The notes beneath the pieces were generated by a model. It did not search any database and was not told the DNA's origin. It saw only the letters and a list, made by a program, of their open reading frames with translations. 64,000 nt of DNA from Clostridium punense (GTDB lineage Bacteria; Bacillota; Clostridia; Clostridiales; Clostridiaceae), in NCBI RefSeq assembly GCF_017874425.1, contig NZ_JAGGLL010000020.1:33158-97157 (forward strand), written 5' to 3'. Of this stretch, positions 16,923 to 25,483 are shown one piece after another. Position 1 is the stretch's first letter. Each line of letters starts with the position of its first letter. A program made the position numbers and the translations under genes.

Positions 16923-17090
16923 CTATTTAATTTCGCATTCAATCTCTGTTCTATCAATCAAAGTTACTTCAATCTTATGTAAATCAAACACAGTTACCTT
17001 TTCTATAATCCTAAAAAACAAATCTATATCAAACATATCCTTTGTTTCACTAGTTAATTTCCCTTTACGTTCTTTAACTGTATAGTAGCA
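16923..17090 (-). pseudogene. Possible serine-recombinase C-terminal remnant
   Basis: A minus-strand frame ending TAG 16923-16925 reads VKERKGKLTSETKDMFDI and DLFFRIIEKVTVFDLHKIEV, then a D/E-rich end (LIDRTEIECEIK). That shape, a Leu/Phe-rich helix, a I-x-K-V-x-V strand and a final hydrophobic strand, is common at the C-terminus of large serine recombinases. No catalytic domain is present. Low confidence, but it lies next to other element debris. Confidence 0.3.
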
Positions 17091-17187
17091 ACAACAAGGA
17101 CATCAATATTTTTGATACGCTCTCATTTCAATATACCTTTTTACTTTCCATATTTTACATATATATTATAAATTTTATATCAATCTT

Positions 17188-17744
17188 TTAAATGCTAAAC
17201 ACCCCTATCAGCATAATTACCTTTACAACTCCCTTATTTCTTCCCACGTTATAGGGTGTTTCTAGCTTTTCCATAAAATTAATTATCTTTATGTCATTAT
17301 TTTGTCTCTCAAAAAAATTACTTTCAATCTGATGTGCTAAAGTATTTCTGCTCCAACCATTCTTCATAGTTTTTTCAATATACCATAGTCTCTTATCTAT
17401 ATTTTAACTTACTCAAGCAAAGTAATGTTGTGATACCACGTAATTTGTGCAAGTAACTCTTGCACAAATTTGATATCCTTATATTGCTCTGAAATCTTTC
17501 TCATATACTTTAAGTTTCTAGATGAAAACCCTTTCTGGTCTGGAAACTCAGCTTTTATTTCTTTTGCAATATTATCAATTACATTAGCTCCCCAACCTTT
17601 TTTATCTTGATATTTTAGTACTATATTTCCTATATTCCAATATAGGATTAAAAGCTCTTTATTTACAGCTAATAAAGCTTTTTGCATTAGTGGATTAAAG
17701 TTATTCTGTATTTCTTGAAGGCTCTTTTCCATTTCAAATTTCAA
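17188..17744 (-). pseudogene. DUF1016 (YhcG-like) N-terminal domain, frameshifted and truncated
   Basis: The frame from ATG 17744 gives 111 residues: LLAVNKELLILYWNIGNIVL, KGWGANVIDNIAKEIKAEFP, FSSRNLKYMRKISEQY and QITWYHNITLLE, a clear DUF1016 N-domain. A stop follows at 17409. The next frame continues RLWYIEKTMKNGWSRNTLAH and QIESNFFERQ, as expected of intact members, then breaks off, and the C-terminal PDDEXK nuclease domain is missing. DUF1016 genes often sit within type I restriction loci, as the debris at 17745-18090 indicates. Confidence 0.65.
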
Positions 17745-18090
17745 TTTATCGAGTTGTTTACAAAAAAAGCAAATTGATATTGAATGTCTAATGGCGGTAT
17801 CATTACTGGAATTTGTATTATCCGATTTAAAATAACTCTTTTTAATGCTACAACTGATACATACTTATTTCCAACTAAATCAACAACTTCTTGTGACATC
17901 ATATAATATCAAGGAGGATTAACAAGGATTAGGGTATATTTATTTTCTTCTTCATACATCTTTGATTGAGCATCCATTTATCTAACATTTGGGTTATCTA
18001 AACTGTGAAGCATAAGGTTCATTGATCCTTTAGCATTATATCTATTAAAGTCTGTTTATCAATTTTATTTTTAATACAAGCTTACCCTAT
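17745..18090 (-). pseudogene. Type I restriction-modification remnants (HsdM piece joined to HsdS piece)
   Basis: Read on the minus strand, the right part gives RYNAKGSMNLMLHSLDNPNV and EENKYTLILVNPP, matching the HsdM segment around its NPPF catalytic motif but with internal stops. It is then joined to SQEVVDLVGNKYVSVVALKR and IPVMIPPLDIQYQFAFFVNN, matching the end of an HsdS target-recognition half (IPLPPLxxQxxFA). Most of both genes is deleted. With the DUF1016 remnant this is a collapsed type I locus. Confidence 0.55.
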
Positions 18091-18280
18091 TTGAACAATA
18101 CTTTGAACCTCTAATTGCTTCAAATTACTTTACTAAACATGTAACTAAAAAAACTCACGATAGAAAATAGGCTATTCCCATAATTTGTTAATTACCCTTA
18201 GGTTAATTAAACAACAAATGCCTGTTTTTACACGTTCTTTTAAATACCTAGCAATTACAAGGCATCCCAGATACTTTTTT

Positions 18281-18346
18281 AGGCAAAAAAGTTGAATGTC
18301 CTATATAATCAAAATCAACGTCTGTATTAGCCAGACGTTGATTTTC
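18281..18346 (-). terminator. Family-3 repeat copy 2 and terminator
   Basis: TTAGGCAAAAAAGTTGAA followed by TATATAAT matches 6286 and 42832. Next to it, AAATCAACGTCTG pairs with CAGACGTTGATTT (18312-18346). The hairpin lies 28 bases beyond the end of the gene 18374-19165 and, read on the minus strand, runs into the repeat's T-rich side, so it should terminate that gene. Confidence 0.55.
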
Positions 18347-18373
18347 TAAATTAATACTCTATAGCATCACACT

Positions 18374-19165
18374 CTATTCTACTTCAACAAGGAGTCCTCT
18401 AGATGATCTTCTTACTAGATAACTTTGATAAGCAAGTTCATTTGCTAATAGTTTTCTTCCACCATATCCATATTGCCACTCAACAGTTGAAAAGGTTACA
18501 ACAACCGTCCCTTTACCGTAAGGATATTCTATCATAACTGGTCTATTCTGCCCATCAACAAGAATTACTCCAGTTCCTGCTGGCAAGTTAGTAAAATATC
18601 CGTGGGATGATGAGTTCCATCCATCTAAATCATTTCTGTAACCCTGATCTAGGATTTGTCCACAATTACCACCAAAGCAAGGAAGTGCAGCGGTAATTAT
18701 AGGGTGGGAGCTATTAGCTATATTGTTGTAATCAGTGTAATCTCCTTGATACCTAAGTCCCCCTACAAAGGTAGCACCTGCAGCACTAGACTCAGCCCAA
18801 GCTAAATTTGCAGATAATACACCACCATTTCTTACAAAATCCTCAATAGAAGCTAGAATTACTCCATTTGGCATTATATTCGCATAGTAGTTATCAAATT
18901 GTGCAGATGGAATTATTATTTCTTTAAATCTAGATAAATTAATAGAGCCAATTTGGTCTGAGCTTATGGTGCAAAAATTTACTCCTTGTGCTTGAAGTTC
19001 ATTAGTCACAGAATTGTATCCCCAAGAAGGATTATCTTGAATTAATAGCACAGTTTCATTACCTGTGCAAGTGTTAACAGTTAAAGCTTGTATTTTTTCT
19101 TGCCTGCCTTGAAAATAATCTTTTGAAGTGCTCTTAATAGAATTTAAACTCTTCATATTTGTCAC
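18374..19165 (-). CDS. Hypothetical protein, GATase/ThuA-like fold
   Basis: A 263-residue soluble protein without signal peptide. It has alternating strands and glycine turns: VLLIQDNPSWGYNSVTNEL, FKEIIIPSAQFD, IEDFVRNGGVLSANLAW and GKGTVVVTFSTVEWQYGYGG. The pattern (III-P-S-A, FVRNGGVL, then a late YGKGxVV-x-T) resembles glutamine-amidotransferase-like/ThuA-type domains, in which FV-x-x-GG-x-L precedes the catalytic region. No clear Cys-His-Glu triad can be placed. Function unknown. It is a single gene with its own terminator. Confidence 0.5.
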   Translation of the reverse strand: MTNMKSLNSIKSTSKDYFQGRQEKIQALTVNTCTGNETVLLIQDNPSWGYNSVTNELQAQGVNFCTISSDQIGSINLSRFKEIIIPSAQFDNYYANIMPNGVILASIEDFVRNGGVLSANLAWAESSAAGATFVGGLRYQGDYTDYNNIANSSHPIITAALPCFGGNCGQILDQGYRNDLDGWNSSSHGYFTNLPAGTGVILVDGQNRPVMIEYPYGKGTVVVTFSTVEWQYGYGGRKLLANELAYQSYLVRRSSRGLLVEVE

Positions 19166-19601
19166 CTTTTATTTTTATTAGAGATTTTACTCCCTAATAT
19201 ATACTATGTTAAGAAGTTTAGTCTTGTTCCTTAAAACCTTAGCTGGGTTTTAACTTAAAGTATCCCATGTGGGCACATTTTTTATATGAAAGTAGTTGAT
19301 AATGTACCTGTTAATTAAATTGTAAATCGCAGTTGAAGTATGCCTTTTTATCTAAGTCTAAAATTCCCTAATGAAAATCATCACCTAAAACTCTTCCATA
19401 AATTTCAATTATTTTTATTTCTTCATATAATCAACATATTATTTTTGTATACTTTCATTATTATTAAGTTAAATTCTGAAAAAATGATGATCAACTAGTC
19501 AAGTGCTATAAAAAGGAAAGTAATACTTAACCTTTGAATAATGCAGATTAAAATCCATATAGCACTCATTATAAAGTTTATAAAAAAGCAAGTTATTTTT
19601 A

Positions 19602-19636
19602 TTCACATAGGTAAAAAAGTGTTTTTATCTGTGTAA
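19602..19636. promoter_or_regulatory. Imperfect inverted repeat upstream of the HMA fusion gene
   Basis: TTCACATAGGTAAAAA and TTTTTATCTGTGTAA form a 15-16-base imperfect inverted repeat ending about 22 bases before the start codon and just ahead of the GGAGGG site. It could be an operator or a leader hairpin. Its sequence differs from the CsoR operator at 28.4 kb. From 19166 to 19601 I see only a long-range pair AGTGCTAT/ATAGCACT (19502-19567). Confidence 0.35.
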
Positions 19637-19658
19637 ATATCTTTCTAGGAGGGAATTT

Positions 19659-21449
19659 ATGAGTATTAAAAAAGAGAAAATTAAAGTCTACGACATGACC
19701 TGTAACTCATGCGAAAGCAGAGTTGAAAAAGCCATTAAGCATATTGATGGTGTAATTTATGCTAAGGCTAGTTACAGTGGCCAATATGCAGTTATAGAGT
19801 ATGATGATACCAAATGTAAATTAGACAAAATTAAAGCATCGGTTAAAAAAGCTGGATATAATACAGAAGACTCAAATGACTACAAATTTATGGGAATACT
19901 CATTGTTGTAGCTGCTATAGTATTACTTGGAATGAAAACTAGTGGATTTGATATGGAGGCTAAACTTGCCAATGCATCATATGCTGTTTTATTCCTAGTT
20001 GGAGTTCTCACCTCCATTCACTGTGTAGGCATGTGTGGTGGAATAATGCTTTCTCAAAGTTTAACAAAAGTAAGCAAGAATAAATTTGAAGCTATAGAAC
20101 CGGCACTTATGTATAACTTAGGTAGAGTTGTATCCTACACAGTCTTGGGAGGAATAATTGGTGCTCTTGGCTCAGTATTCTCTCTTTCAATTGCCACCCA
20201 ATCTGCTCTACAAATATTTGCTGGTGCATTTATGATTATAATGGGCCTTAATATGACTGGCTTTAGTGCTTTTAGAAAACTTAATATTAAGTTACCTTTT
20301 TCTTCTTGTAAGGTGAAAAATAAACCTAGAACCCCATTCTTAGTAGGTTTATTAAATGGACTAATGCCTTGTGGTCCGCTTCAAACCATGCAATTATTCG
20401 CTTTAGGGACAGGCAGTGCTACAAAAGGTGCTTTATCAATGTTTATGTTCTCCCTAGGAACAGTACCTCTCATGTTAACTTTTGGTGCAGTATCGGGGCT
20501 TTTAAGTAAAGGTTACACAAAGAAAGTTCTTAAGTTTAGTGGAGTTTTAATTATAGTCCTTGGTCTTATTATGGGAAACAGAGGCTTTACCTTAGCAGGG
20601 ATAAACCTTAATCCCTTAACAGCCGTTGAAAATATAACAGAAGGATTATCTAGCAGAACTTCAAGCAATGCTAGCAGCTCAAGTAATTCTACCAAATCAC
20701 CTAGTGATAATGGTTCTAAGGCTATTATAAAAGATGGAGTTCAAACCCTTAATATGACAGCTAGCAACAGAGGTTATACCCCTAACGTATTATATGTACA
20801 AAAGGGAGTTCCAGTTAAATGGGTAATTGATGGACAACAAATAAATTCTTGTAACAATGCTATTGTAGCTCAATCTATAAAAGTTGAAAAAAAACTAAAG
20901 AGTGGTGAAAATATAATTGAGTTTACTCCGGGAGATAAAGACATAAACTTTAGCTGTTGGATGGGAATGATAAGAGGAAAAATAAAAGTTGTAGACAACC
21001 TAGACAGTGTAGAATCATCCTCTAGTTCAAACTCAGGCTCTGAAGTAAAACGAAGCATTTATGGCACTGATATTAGTAAAGCTAAAACTGAACTTTTAGT
21101 AAATAAAGCTGTTAAAGCTAATGAGTCTCAAGTTGCAAAATTCAATGGTATTGGTTATGAATTTCAGCCATTAATAGCTGTCACTGAGAGCAATTTAAAA
21201 ACAAAGGTTACCTTTGTTTTAAGTAACTTTGATGAGGCAGAAAGTGAATTTAATATTTTAGATGGTACTACAACTGAAGAAGTTACTTCTTTTGATGGGA
21301 AAAAAGGTATTAATGAAATAGAACTTAGTCCTAATAAGTCTGGATTTTATATGATAGTTAAAGATGATTCTATTTTAGGTATAATACAAGTGGTAGATAA
21401 CCTAGACAATGCTGACTTAGAGGAAATCCGTAAAACATATATTAAATAA
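19659..21449 (+). CDS. HMA / DsbD-like membrane / cupredoxin fusion, copper handling
   Basis: A 596-residue multi-domain protein. Residues 5-72 are a heavy-metal-associated domain with MTCNSC. After one helix, about 104-312 is a six-span DsbD_2/UreH-like (SafE-type) membrane domain with HCVGMCGG at 121-128 and NGLMPCGPLQTMQ at 230-242. A Ser/Asn linker leads to a cupredoxin-like domain (about 355-443) with NSCNNAIVAQS and FSCWMGMIRG, likely metal ligands Cys/Met. A second beta domain ends the protein. It probably takes copper from the cytoplasmic HMA domain to an outward cupredoxin, or passes electrons. GGAGGG precedes the ATG. Confidence 0.8.
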   Translation: MSIKKEKIKVYDMTCNSCESRVEKAIKHIDGVIYAKASYSGQYAVIEYDDTKCKLDKIKASVKKAGYNTEDSNDYKFMGILIVVAAIVLLGMKTSGFDMEAKLANASYAVLFLVGVLTSIHCVGMCGGIMLSQSLTKVSKNKFEAIEPALMYNLGRVVSYTVLGGIIGALGSVFSLSIATQSALQIFAGAFMIIMGLNMTGFSAFRKLNIKLPFSSCKVKNKPRTPFLVGLLNGLMPCGPLQTMQLFALGTGSATKGALSMFMFSLGTVPLMLTFGAVSGLLSKGYTKKVLKFSGVLIIVLGLIMGNRGFTLAGINLNPLTAVENITEGLSSRTSSNASSSSNSTKSPSDNGSKAIIKDGVQTLNMTASNRGYTPNVLYVQKGVPVKWVIDGQQINSCNNAIVAQSIKVEKKLKSGENIIEFTPGDKDINFSCWMGMIRGKIKVVDNLDSVESSSSSNSGSEVKRSIYGTDISKAKTELLVNKAVKANESQVAKFNGIGYEFQPLIAVTESNLKTKVTFVLSNFDEAESEFNILDGTTTEEVTSFDGKKGINEIELSPNKSGFYMIVKDDSILGIIQVVDNLDNADLEEIRKTYIK

Positions 21450-21468
21450 AACTTTCATATTTATAATT

Positions 21469-21503
21469 AAAAGGAATCTGTAAGCCAACCAGATTCCTTT
21501 TAA
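21469..21503 (+). terminator. Rho-independent terminator
   Basis: AAAAGGAATCTG pairs with CAGATTCCTTTT around a 9-base loop, 20 bases after the fusion-gene stop, followed by TAATTTCATTTT. Confidence 0.8.
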
Positions 21504-21570
21504 TTTCATTTTCTATAGACTTTTCTGAAAATATTAAATTTAGTAAAGAAATATATTATAATTCACTTCA

Positions 21571-21723
21571 TCTTCATAGCATCTACATATGTTTGTATTA
21601 CAATATAAGTATAGTAAAGTTAATCAATACCCCATCCCAAAATTGGTTAACATTTCACTAAGTTAATAATAATTCACATTGTGTTAAGGAGTAGTCAGAT
21701 GATAAATTTGACTACTTTTTAGC
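21571..21723. repeat. 153-base direct repeat, left copy
   Basis: This stretch and 24906-25058 are nearly identical; I count about six differences. They flank the histidine kinase, response regulator, SHOCT and DUF2680 genes. Each starts with ATCTTCATAGCATCTACAT, two 11-base-spaced units resembling the response-regulator boxes at 29-35 kb, and ends with a T-rich GACTACTTTTTAGC. Confidence 0.85.
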
Positions 21724-21741
21724 TTTTTAAAAATATTACCT

Positions 21742-23142
21742 TTATGTTGGAAGCTCAATAATAAATCGGGTAAAAGTTCCAACCTTACTTTCAACTCTAA
21801 TATTACCACCATGAGCCTCCACTAAGTTCTTTGTTATAGTAAGCCCTAGACCTGTTCCACCTGTAGTTTTATTTCTTGATACATCACTTCTATAAAATCT
21901 TTCAAATATATGAGGTAAATCTTTTTCAGGAATGCCTTCTCCATTGTCTTCTACTACAATAATTACTTTATTTTTAATTTTTGATAGAGAAATTTTTACT
22001 AGCCCTCCTATACTAAGATACTTAAAAGCATTAGATAAAAGATTATAAAGAATTTGTTTGAATTTATCTACATCCATTAAAGCATATACGTCATTTTGAA
22101 GATTGGTTATAATTTGAAATTCATTCTTTTCATATAAAGGGATAAAGGTTTCTACAACTTTCGTTATTTCCTTAGTAATATTTTGCCTTGTTTTATTTAT
22201 AGTAATTTCTGGCTTTTCTAATTTAGAGAGGTTTCTTAAATTATCAACAAGCTTTGTTAGTCTTTCTAATTCCTCATAAAATACCTCTAACCTTTCTTTA
22301 GTTGGCTCCCATACACCATCAATTAATGCCTCCACATGCGTTTTTAAAGTAGTAAGCGGCGTTCTGATTTCATGTGCCATATCTGAGGTTAATCTTTTTC
22401 GAAGTGCTTCCTGCTGCTGCAGGGTTTCTGCAAGATAATTTATAGAACTTGATAGTTCTTGTATCTCTGTTGTATTAGTGTTTACGCTAGATCTCACTGT
22501 TAAATTTCCTGTTCTCATGGTATTTGCTATTTCTTTAATTTTCACTAATGGTTTTGATATCTGTCTAGATAAAACGAAGCTCACTGCCAGACCTAAAATA
22601 AGAGTTATTACCATTGATACAATAAAGGATTGACCTAGTGTCATTTTAAAAGTTATAGCGGCATTACTTAAGTAAGAAGTTCCAAAGTATCCGATGGTAA
22701 CTTTTCCAAAAGCTTCATTATCTTTTTTTATAATCAACTTTTCTTCTTTATAGTCTCCTAAGTTTAAACTCCCCATATTCCCCATCATCTGACCCATTCC
22801 TCTACCCATCATAGTTTCCATCATATTCCTGTGCCTCAGATGAGCATCTCCAGAGGTATATACTTTATTATCATTAATATCTACTATTTCAATATATAAT
22901 TCATTTAATTCAGCGTACCTTCTGATTTCATCATATTTAAATCCTTGAAACTTATTTTTCTTAGAATACATGTCTTCAATTGCTGCTACAACTTCATTTA
23001 TTTTCACCCTATGCTCTTCAACTAAATATTCGTTAAATCTCTTAGTTATCATTAAATTAGAAATTAAACTTGTAATTATTAAAGAACAAATAACTACAGC
23101 TAAAAATCCTAAAGAAAGTTTTCTCTTTAAAGACATGTTCAT
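21742..23142 (-). CDS. Sensor histidine kinase with Met/His-rich sensor loop
   Basis: A 466-residue OmpR-partner kinase. There are two membrane helices (about 8-30 and 165-190), HAMP (190-240), HisKA with SDMAHEIRTPLTTLKTHV (phospho-His about 256) and an HATPase with LLSNAFKY, EDNGEGIP and TGGTGLGLTI (N, G1, G2 boxes). The external loop at about 97-122 reads HRNMMETMMGRGMGQMMG, an unusual Met/His cluster that could bind Cu(I) or Ag(I). The start overlaps the stop of the response-regulator gene (TAATG), so both are translated together. Copper/silver sensing is inference. Confidence 0.87.
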   Translation of the reverse strand: MNMSLKRKLSLGFLAVVICSLIITSLISNLMITKRFNEYLVEEHRVKINEVVAAIEDMYSKKNKFQGFKYDEIRRYAELNELYIEIVDINDNKVYTSGDAHLRHRNMMETMMGRGMGQMMGNMGSLNLGDYKEEKLIIKKDNEAFGKVTIGYFGTSYLSNAAITFKMTLGQSFIVSMVITLILGLAVSFVLSRQISKPLVKIKEIANTMRTGNLTVRSSVNTNTTEIQELSSSINYLAETLQQQEALRKRLTSDMAHEIRTPLTTLKTHVEALIDGVWEPTKERLEVFYEELERLTKLVDNLRNLSKLEKPEITINKTRQNITKEITKVVETFIPLYEKNEFQIITNLQNDVYALMDVDKFKQILYNLLSNAFKYLSIGGLVKISLSKIKNKVIIVVEDNGEGIPEKDLPHIFERFYRSDVSRNKTTGGTGLGLTITKNLVEAHGGNIRVESKVGTFTRFIIELPT

Positions 23143-23843
23143 TAATGTTTTCCTCCAAATCTATATCCAACTCCATATACAGTGGTGATATAATCAGGAC
23201 ATTTGGGATTGTTTTCAATTTTTTGTCTTATGTTTTTTACATAGGTATCTATAGTCCTATCAAAACCTTCATAATCATATCCAAAAGCCCTTTCCACCAA
23301 CCGCTCCCTAGAGAACACTTGTCCTGGATTAGTTAATAATGATATTAAGACCTTAAATTCATAAGGAGTTAGAGTAACCTCATTTCCCTTTTTAAATACC
23401 CTCATTTTGGGAACATCTACTTCTAAGTCACCATCATTGAAGACTAAGTGCTCAGCTAAAGGACTTTCTTCCCTATATGCTCTTCTAAGAAGTGCTTTTA
23501 CCCTTCCTACAAGTTCTCTTGCACTAAAAGGCTTTGTTAGGTAATCATCAGCGCCAATTGCTAACCCTTCTAGCTTATCCTCTTCCTCCACTTTTGCTGT
23601 AAGCATAATAATTGGCACATGTGAAGTTTCTCTTATTTTAAAACAAACTTGTTCTCCCGATATTTTGGGAAGCATCAAATCTAATATTACTAAATGAAAT
23701 GTATCTATCTTAAACACTCTAAGAGCTTCTTCGCCATCTGATGCTGTTGTCACTTCATAATTTTCTTTTTCGAGATAGGCCCTTACAACCTCCAATATTC
23801 TTTCCTCATCATCAACAATTAATATTTTAAACTTTTCTTTCAT
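23142..23843 (-). CDS. OmpR-family response regulator
   Basis: About 233 residues. The receiver domain has LIVDDEERI, LVILDLMLP (phospho-Asp), MLTAK (Thr switch) and DYLTKPFSARELVGRVKALL. The winged-helix effector has LTPYEFKVLISLLTNPGQVF, SRERLVERAFG and RTIDTYVKNIRQKI. The ATG at 23843 follows GGAGG; the in-frame ATG at 23918 has no ribosome site. It overlaps the kinase gene by one base. Likely targets are the adjacent metal-related genes. Confidence 0.9.
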   Translation of the reverse strand: MKEKFKILIVDDEERILEVVRAYLEKENYEVTTASDGEEALRVFKIDTFHLVILDLMLPKISGEQVCFKIRETSHVPIIMLTAKVEEEDKLEGLAIGADDYLTKPFSARELVGRVKALLRRAYREESPLAEHLVFNDGDLEVDVPKMRVFKKGNEVTLTPYEFKVLISLLTNPGQVFSRERLVERAFGYDYEGFDRTIDTYVKNIRQKIENNPKCPDYITTVYGVGYRFGGKH

Positions 23844-24037
23844 AGTTTCCTCCAAATTATTACATAGGAATTTTTCATATTTACAAATTAAGTTCCCTTC
23901 GATTTGCTTTGTGTTCATAACTTAATTGCAATTAATTAAGTCCTCATATATCTTTTAAAATTATTTTCTTTTTAATCATTATACAACGAAAATAATTAAC
24001 CTTATATCTGTTAACTAGTATGTTCTTTATTACATTA

Positions 24038-24069
24038 AAGTAGCTAGAGATAACTCTCTAGCTACTTTA
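24038..24069. terminator. Bidirectional terminator
   Basis: AAAGTAGCTAGAGA pairs perfectly with TCTCTAGCTACTTT around TAAC. It lies 10 bases downstream of the SHOCT gene on the minus strand. Confidence 0.75.
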
Positions 24070-24079
24070 CTACCTCATA

Positions 24080-24301
24080 TTATCTACGTAAAATACTTTT
24101 TCTTTTTACATATTCTTCTTCATTGATTTCTCCTATAGCAAACTTTTCATCTAATAATTTTATAGCATAGTTATTATTAGTAAAGTGACTTCTAAATAGT
24201 TTCACTCCAAAGTATATCACCGCTATTATTATTAGAAATCTAAACATCATGGGTATTATCATCCATGATGACCATCCTGATCCTATTCCACATCCAAACA
24301 T
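24080..24301 (-). CDS. SHOCT-domain small membrane protein
   Basis: A 73-residue protein: a Gly/Ser/Trp-rich start, one membrane helix (about 15-36, MIIPMMFRFLIIIAVIYFGV) and a C-terminal SHOCT motif, LLDEKFAIGEINEEEYVKRK. SHOCT is a short oligomerisation motif common in small membrane proteins of metal-resistance and stress operons. A ribosome site (GGAGGTATAAAT) precedes the ATG. It is probably co-expressed with the DUF2680 gene 75 bases upstream, in the same direction. Confidence 0.75.
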   Translation of the reverse strand: MFGCGIGSGWSSWMIIPMMFRFLIIIAVIYFGVKLFRSHFTNNNYAIKLLDEKFAIGEINEEEYVKRKSILRR

Positions 24302-24375
24302 ATTTATACCTCCTACAATATAAAACTTCTTTATTTTTCAAATTAGGATTCTCTTCGGATAATAGCTTAGCATTT

Positions 24376-24795
24376 CTATTTCTGTGATAATCCATTAAAA
24401 TTACCCATCATTCCTGAGCTATAATTACTATTACTATTAAAGTTTCCCATCATACCTGGGCCAAAATTGCTATCCCCTTTAAAATTTTTCATCATTCCAC
24501 GCCCAACACTTTGATTAGTTCCATCTTCACTAGTGTTAGTTCCACAAGCACCAGGGCCAAAGCCATTCTCTTTGTGGTATTCTTCCATTGCCTCTATATT
24601 TTCATTCCATTGTTTTGCTTCTTTCTCAGTAAGGGTCCCCTGTTCTACTTGCTCTTTAACTTGTTCTTTTTTCCACTCAGTCATAGATTTAAACCATTCT
24701 GGTGTTGTATTATTTTGTTCTGCTGCATAAGCAAATCCTGAAAAAGTAACTAATGCTGCAGCTACCAATGTTGATACAATAACCTTTTTATTCAT
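24376..24795 (-). CDS. DUF2680 secreted protein with Gly-Met-Met repeats
   Basis: A 139-residue exported protein. A signal peptide (KKVIVSTLVAAALVTFSGFA, cleavage after AYA at about 24) is followed by the DUF2680 helix region with EWKKEQVKEQVEQGTLTEKE (about 42-61). The C-terminal third carries repeats of GMMGNFN/GMMKNF (at about 101-134). The Met pairs are candidate Cu(I)/Ag(I) ligands, echoing the Met-rich loop of the nearby kinase. The ATG follows AGGAGGAATAAAT. Function of DUF2680 is unknown; metal buffering is inference. Confidence 0.75.
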   Translation of the reverse strand: MNKKVIVSTLVAAALVTFSGFAYAAEQNNTTPEWFKSMTEWKKEQVKEQVEQGTLTEKEAKQWNENIEAMEEYHKENGFGPGACGTNTSEDGTNQSVGRGMMKNFKGDSNFGPGMMGNFNSNSNYSSGMMGNFNGLSQK

Positions 24796-24905
24796 ATTTA
24801 TTCCTCCTAGAAATTATCTTTATTTTTCCTTTGTCTATGTTTATATTATAAAACTAAATCATGGAGCAAATATGAATGTATTTATAAAATTATATCTTGA
24901 CCCTA

Positions 24906-25058
24906 TCTTCATAGCATCTACATATGTTTGTATTACAATATAAGTATAGTAAAGTTAATCAATACCCCATCCCAAAATTGATTAACATTTCACTAAGTTA
25001 ATAATAATTTACATTGTGTTAAAGAGTAGTCAGATGATTAATTTGACTGCTTTTTAGC
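24906..25058. repeat. 153-base direct repeat, right copy
   Basis: Partner of 21571-21723. This copy lies about 110 bases upstream of the DUF2680 start, where it can act as its promoter region; the left copy lies downstream of the kinase gene. The intervening 3.2 kb is therefore a block bounded by direct repeats. Confidence 0.85.
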
Positions 25059-25152
25059 GTTTTTTGTAGATCCTCATTGAAAACAAATAAGTGAATATAT
25101 GACCTCTTGAATTATTATAAAATATTGATTAACTAATATTGTTTTAAAGTAA

Positions 25153-25207
25153 AAGTACACTAAGTAAAGGGACTTAGTAATCTTAATTACCAAGTCCCTT
25201 TACTAAG
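25153..25207 (-). terminator. Terminator of the csoR-copA-copZ operon
   Basis: CACTAAGTAAAGGGACTT pairs with AAGTCCCTTTACTAAGG around a TAATTAAGATTACCA-type loop, immediately beyond the copZ stop. Confidence 0.7.
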
Positions 25208-25211
25208 GTTA

Positions 25212-25427
25212 TTAAACTTCTTGTATTTCTGTTACTTCATATCCTGCATCATCAATAACAAATCTAATATCTTCATCTTTTATGTCATCTTTTGTTTCTA
25301 TGACAGCGTATTTTGCTGCTAAATTCACTTCAACATTTGATACTCCATTCAACTCACTTAATGCTTCTTTAACGTGATTTACACAGTGATTACAGCTCAT
25401 GCCTTCTATTAATATTCTTTTTTTCAT
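25212..25427 (-). CDS. copZ: Copper chaperone CopZ-like (HMA)
   Basis: A 71-residue single HMA domain with GMSCNHCVNHVKEALSEL; the C-x-x-C at positions 12-15 binds Cu(I). The beta-alpha-beta-beta-alpha-beta pattern ends in DIRFVIDDAGYEV. It would carry copper to the N-terminal HMA domains of CopA, encoded just upstream in the same direction (56-base gap), and to CsoR. GGAGG precedes the ATG. Confidence 0.88.
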   Translation of the reverse strand: MKKRILIEGMSCNHCVNHVKEALSELNGVSNVEVNLAAKYAVIETKDDIKDEDIRFVIDDAGYEVTEIQEV

Positions 25428-25483
25428 TTTGTACTCCTCCTAATATTTATATTTGCATTAATCTTGGTAATACTATATAGCTT

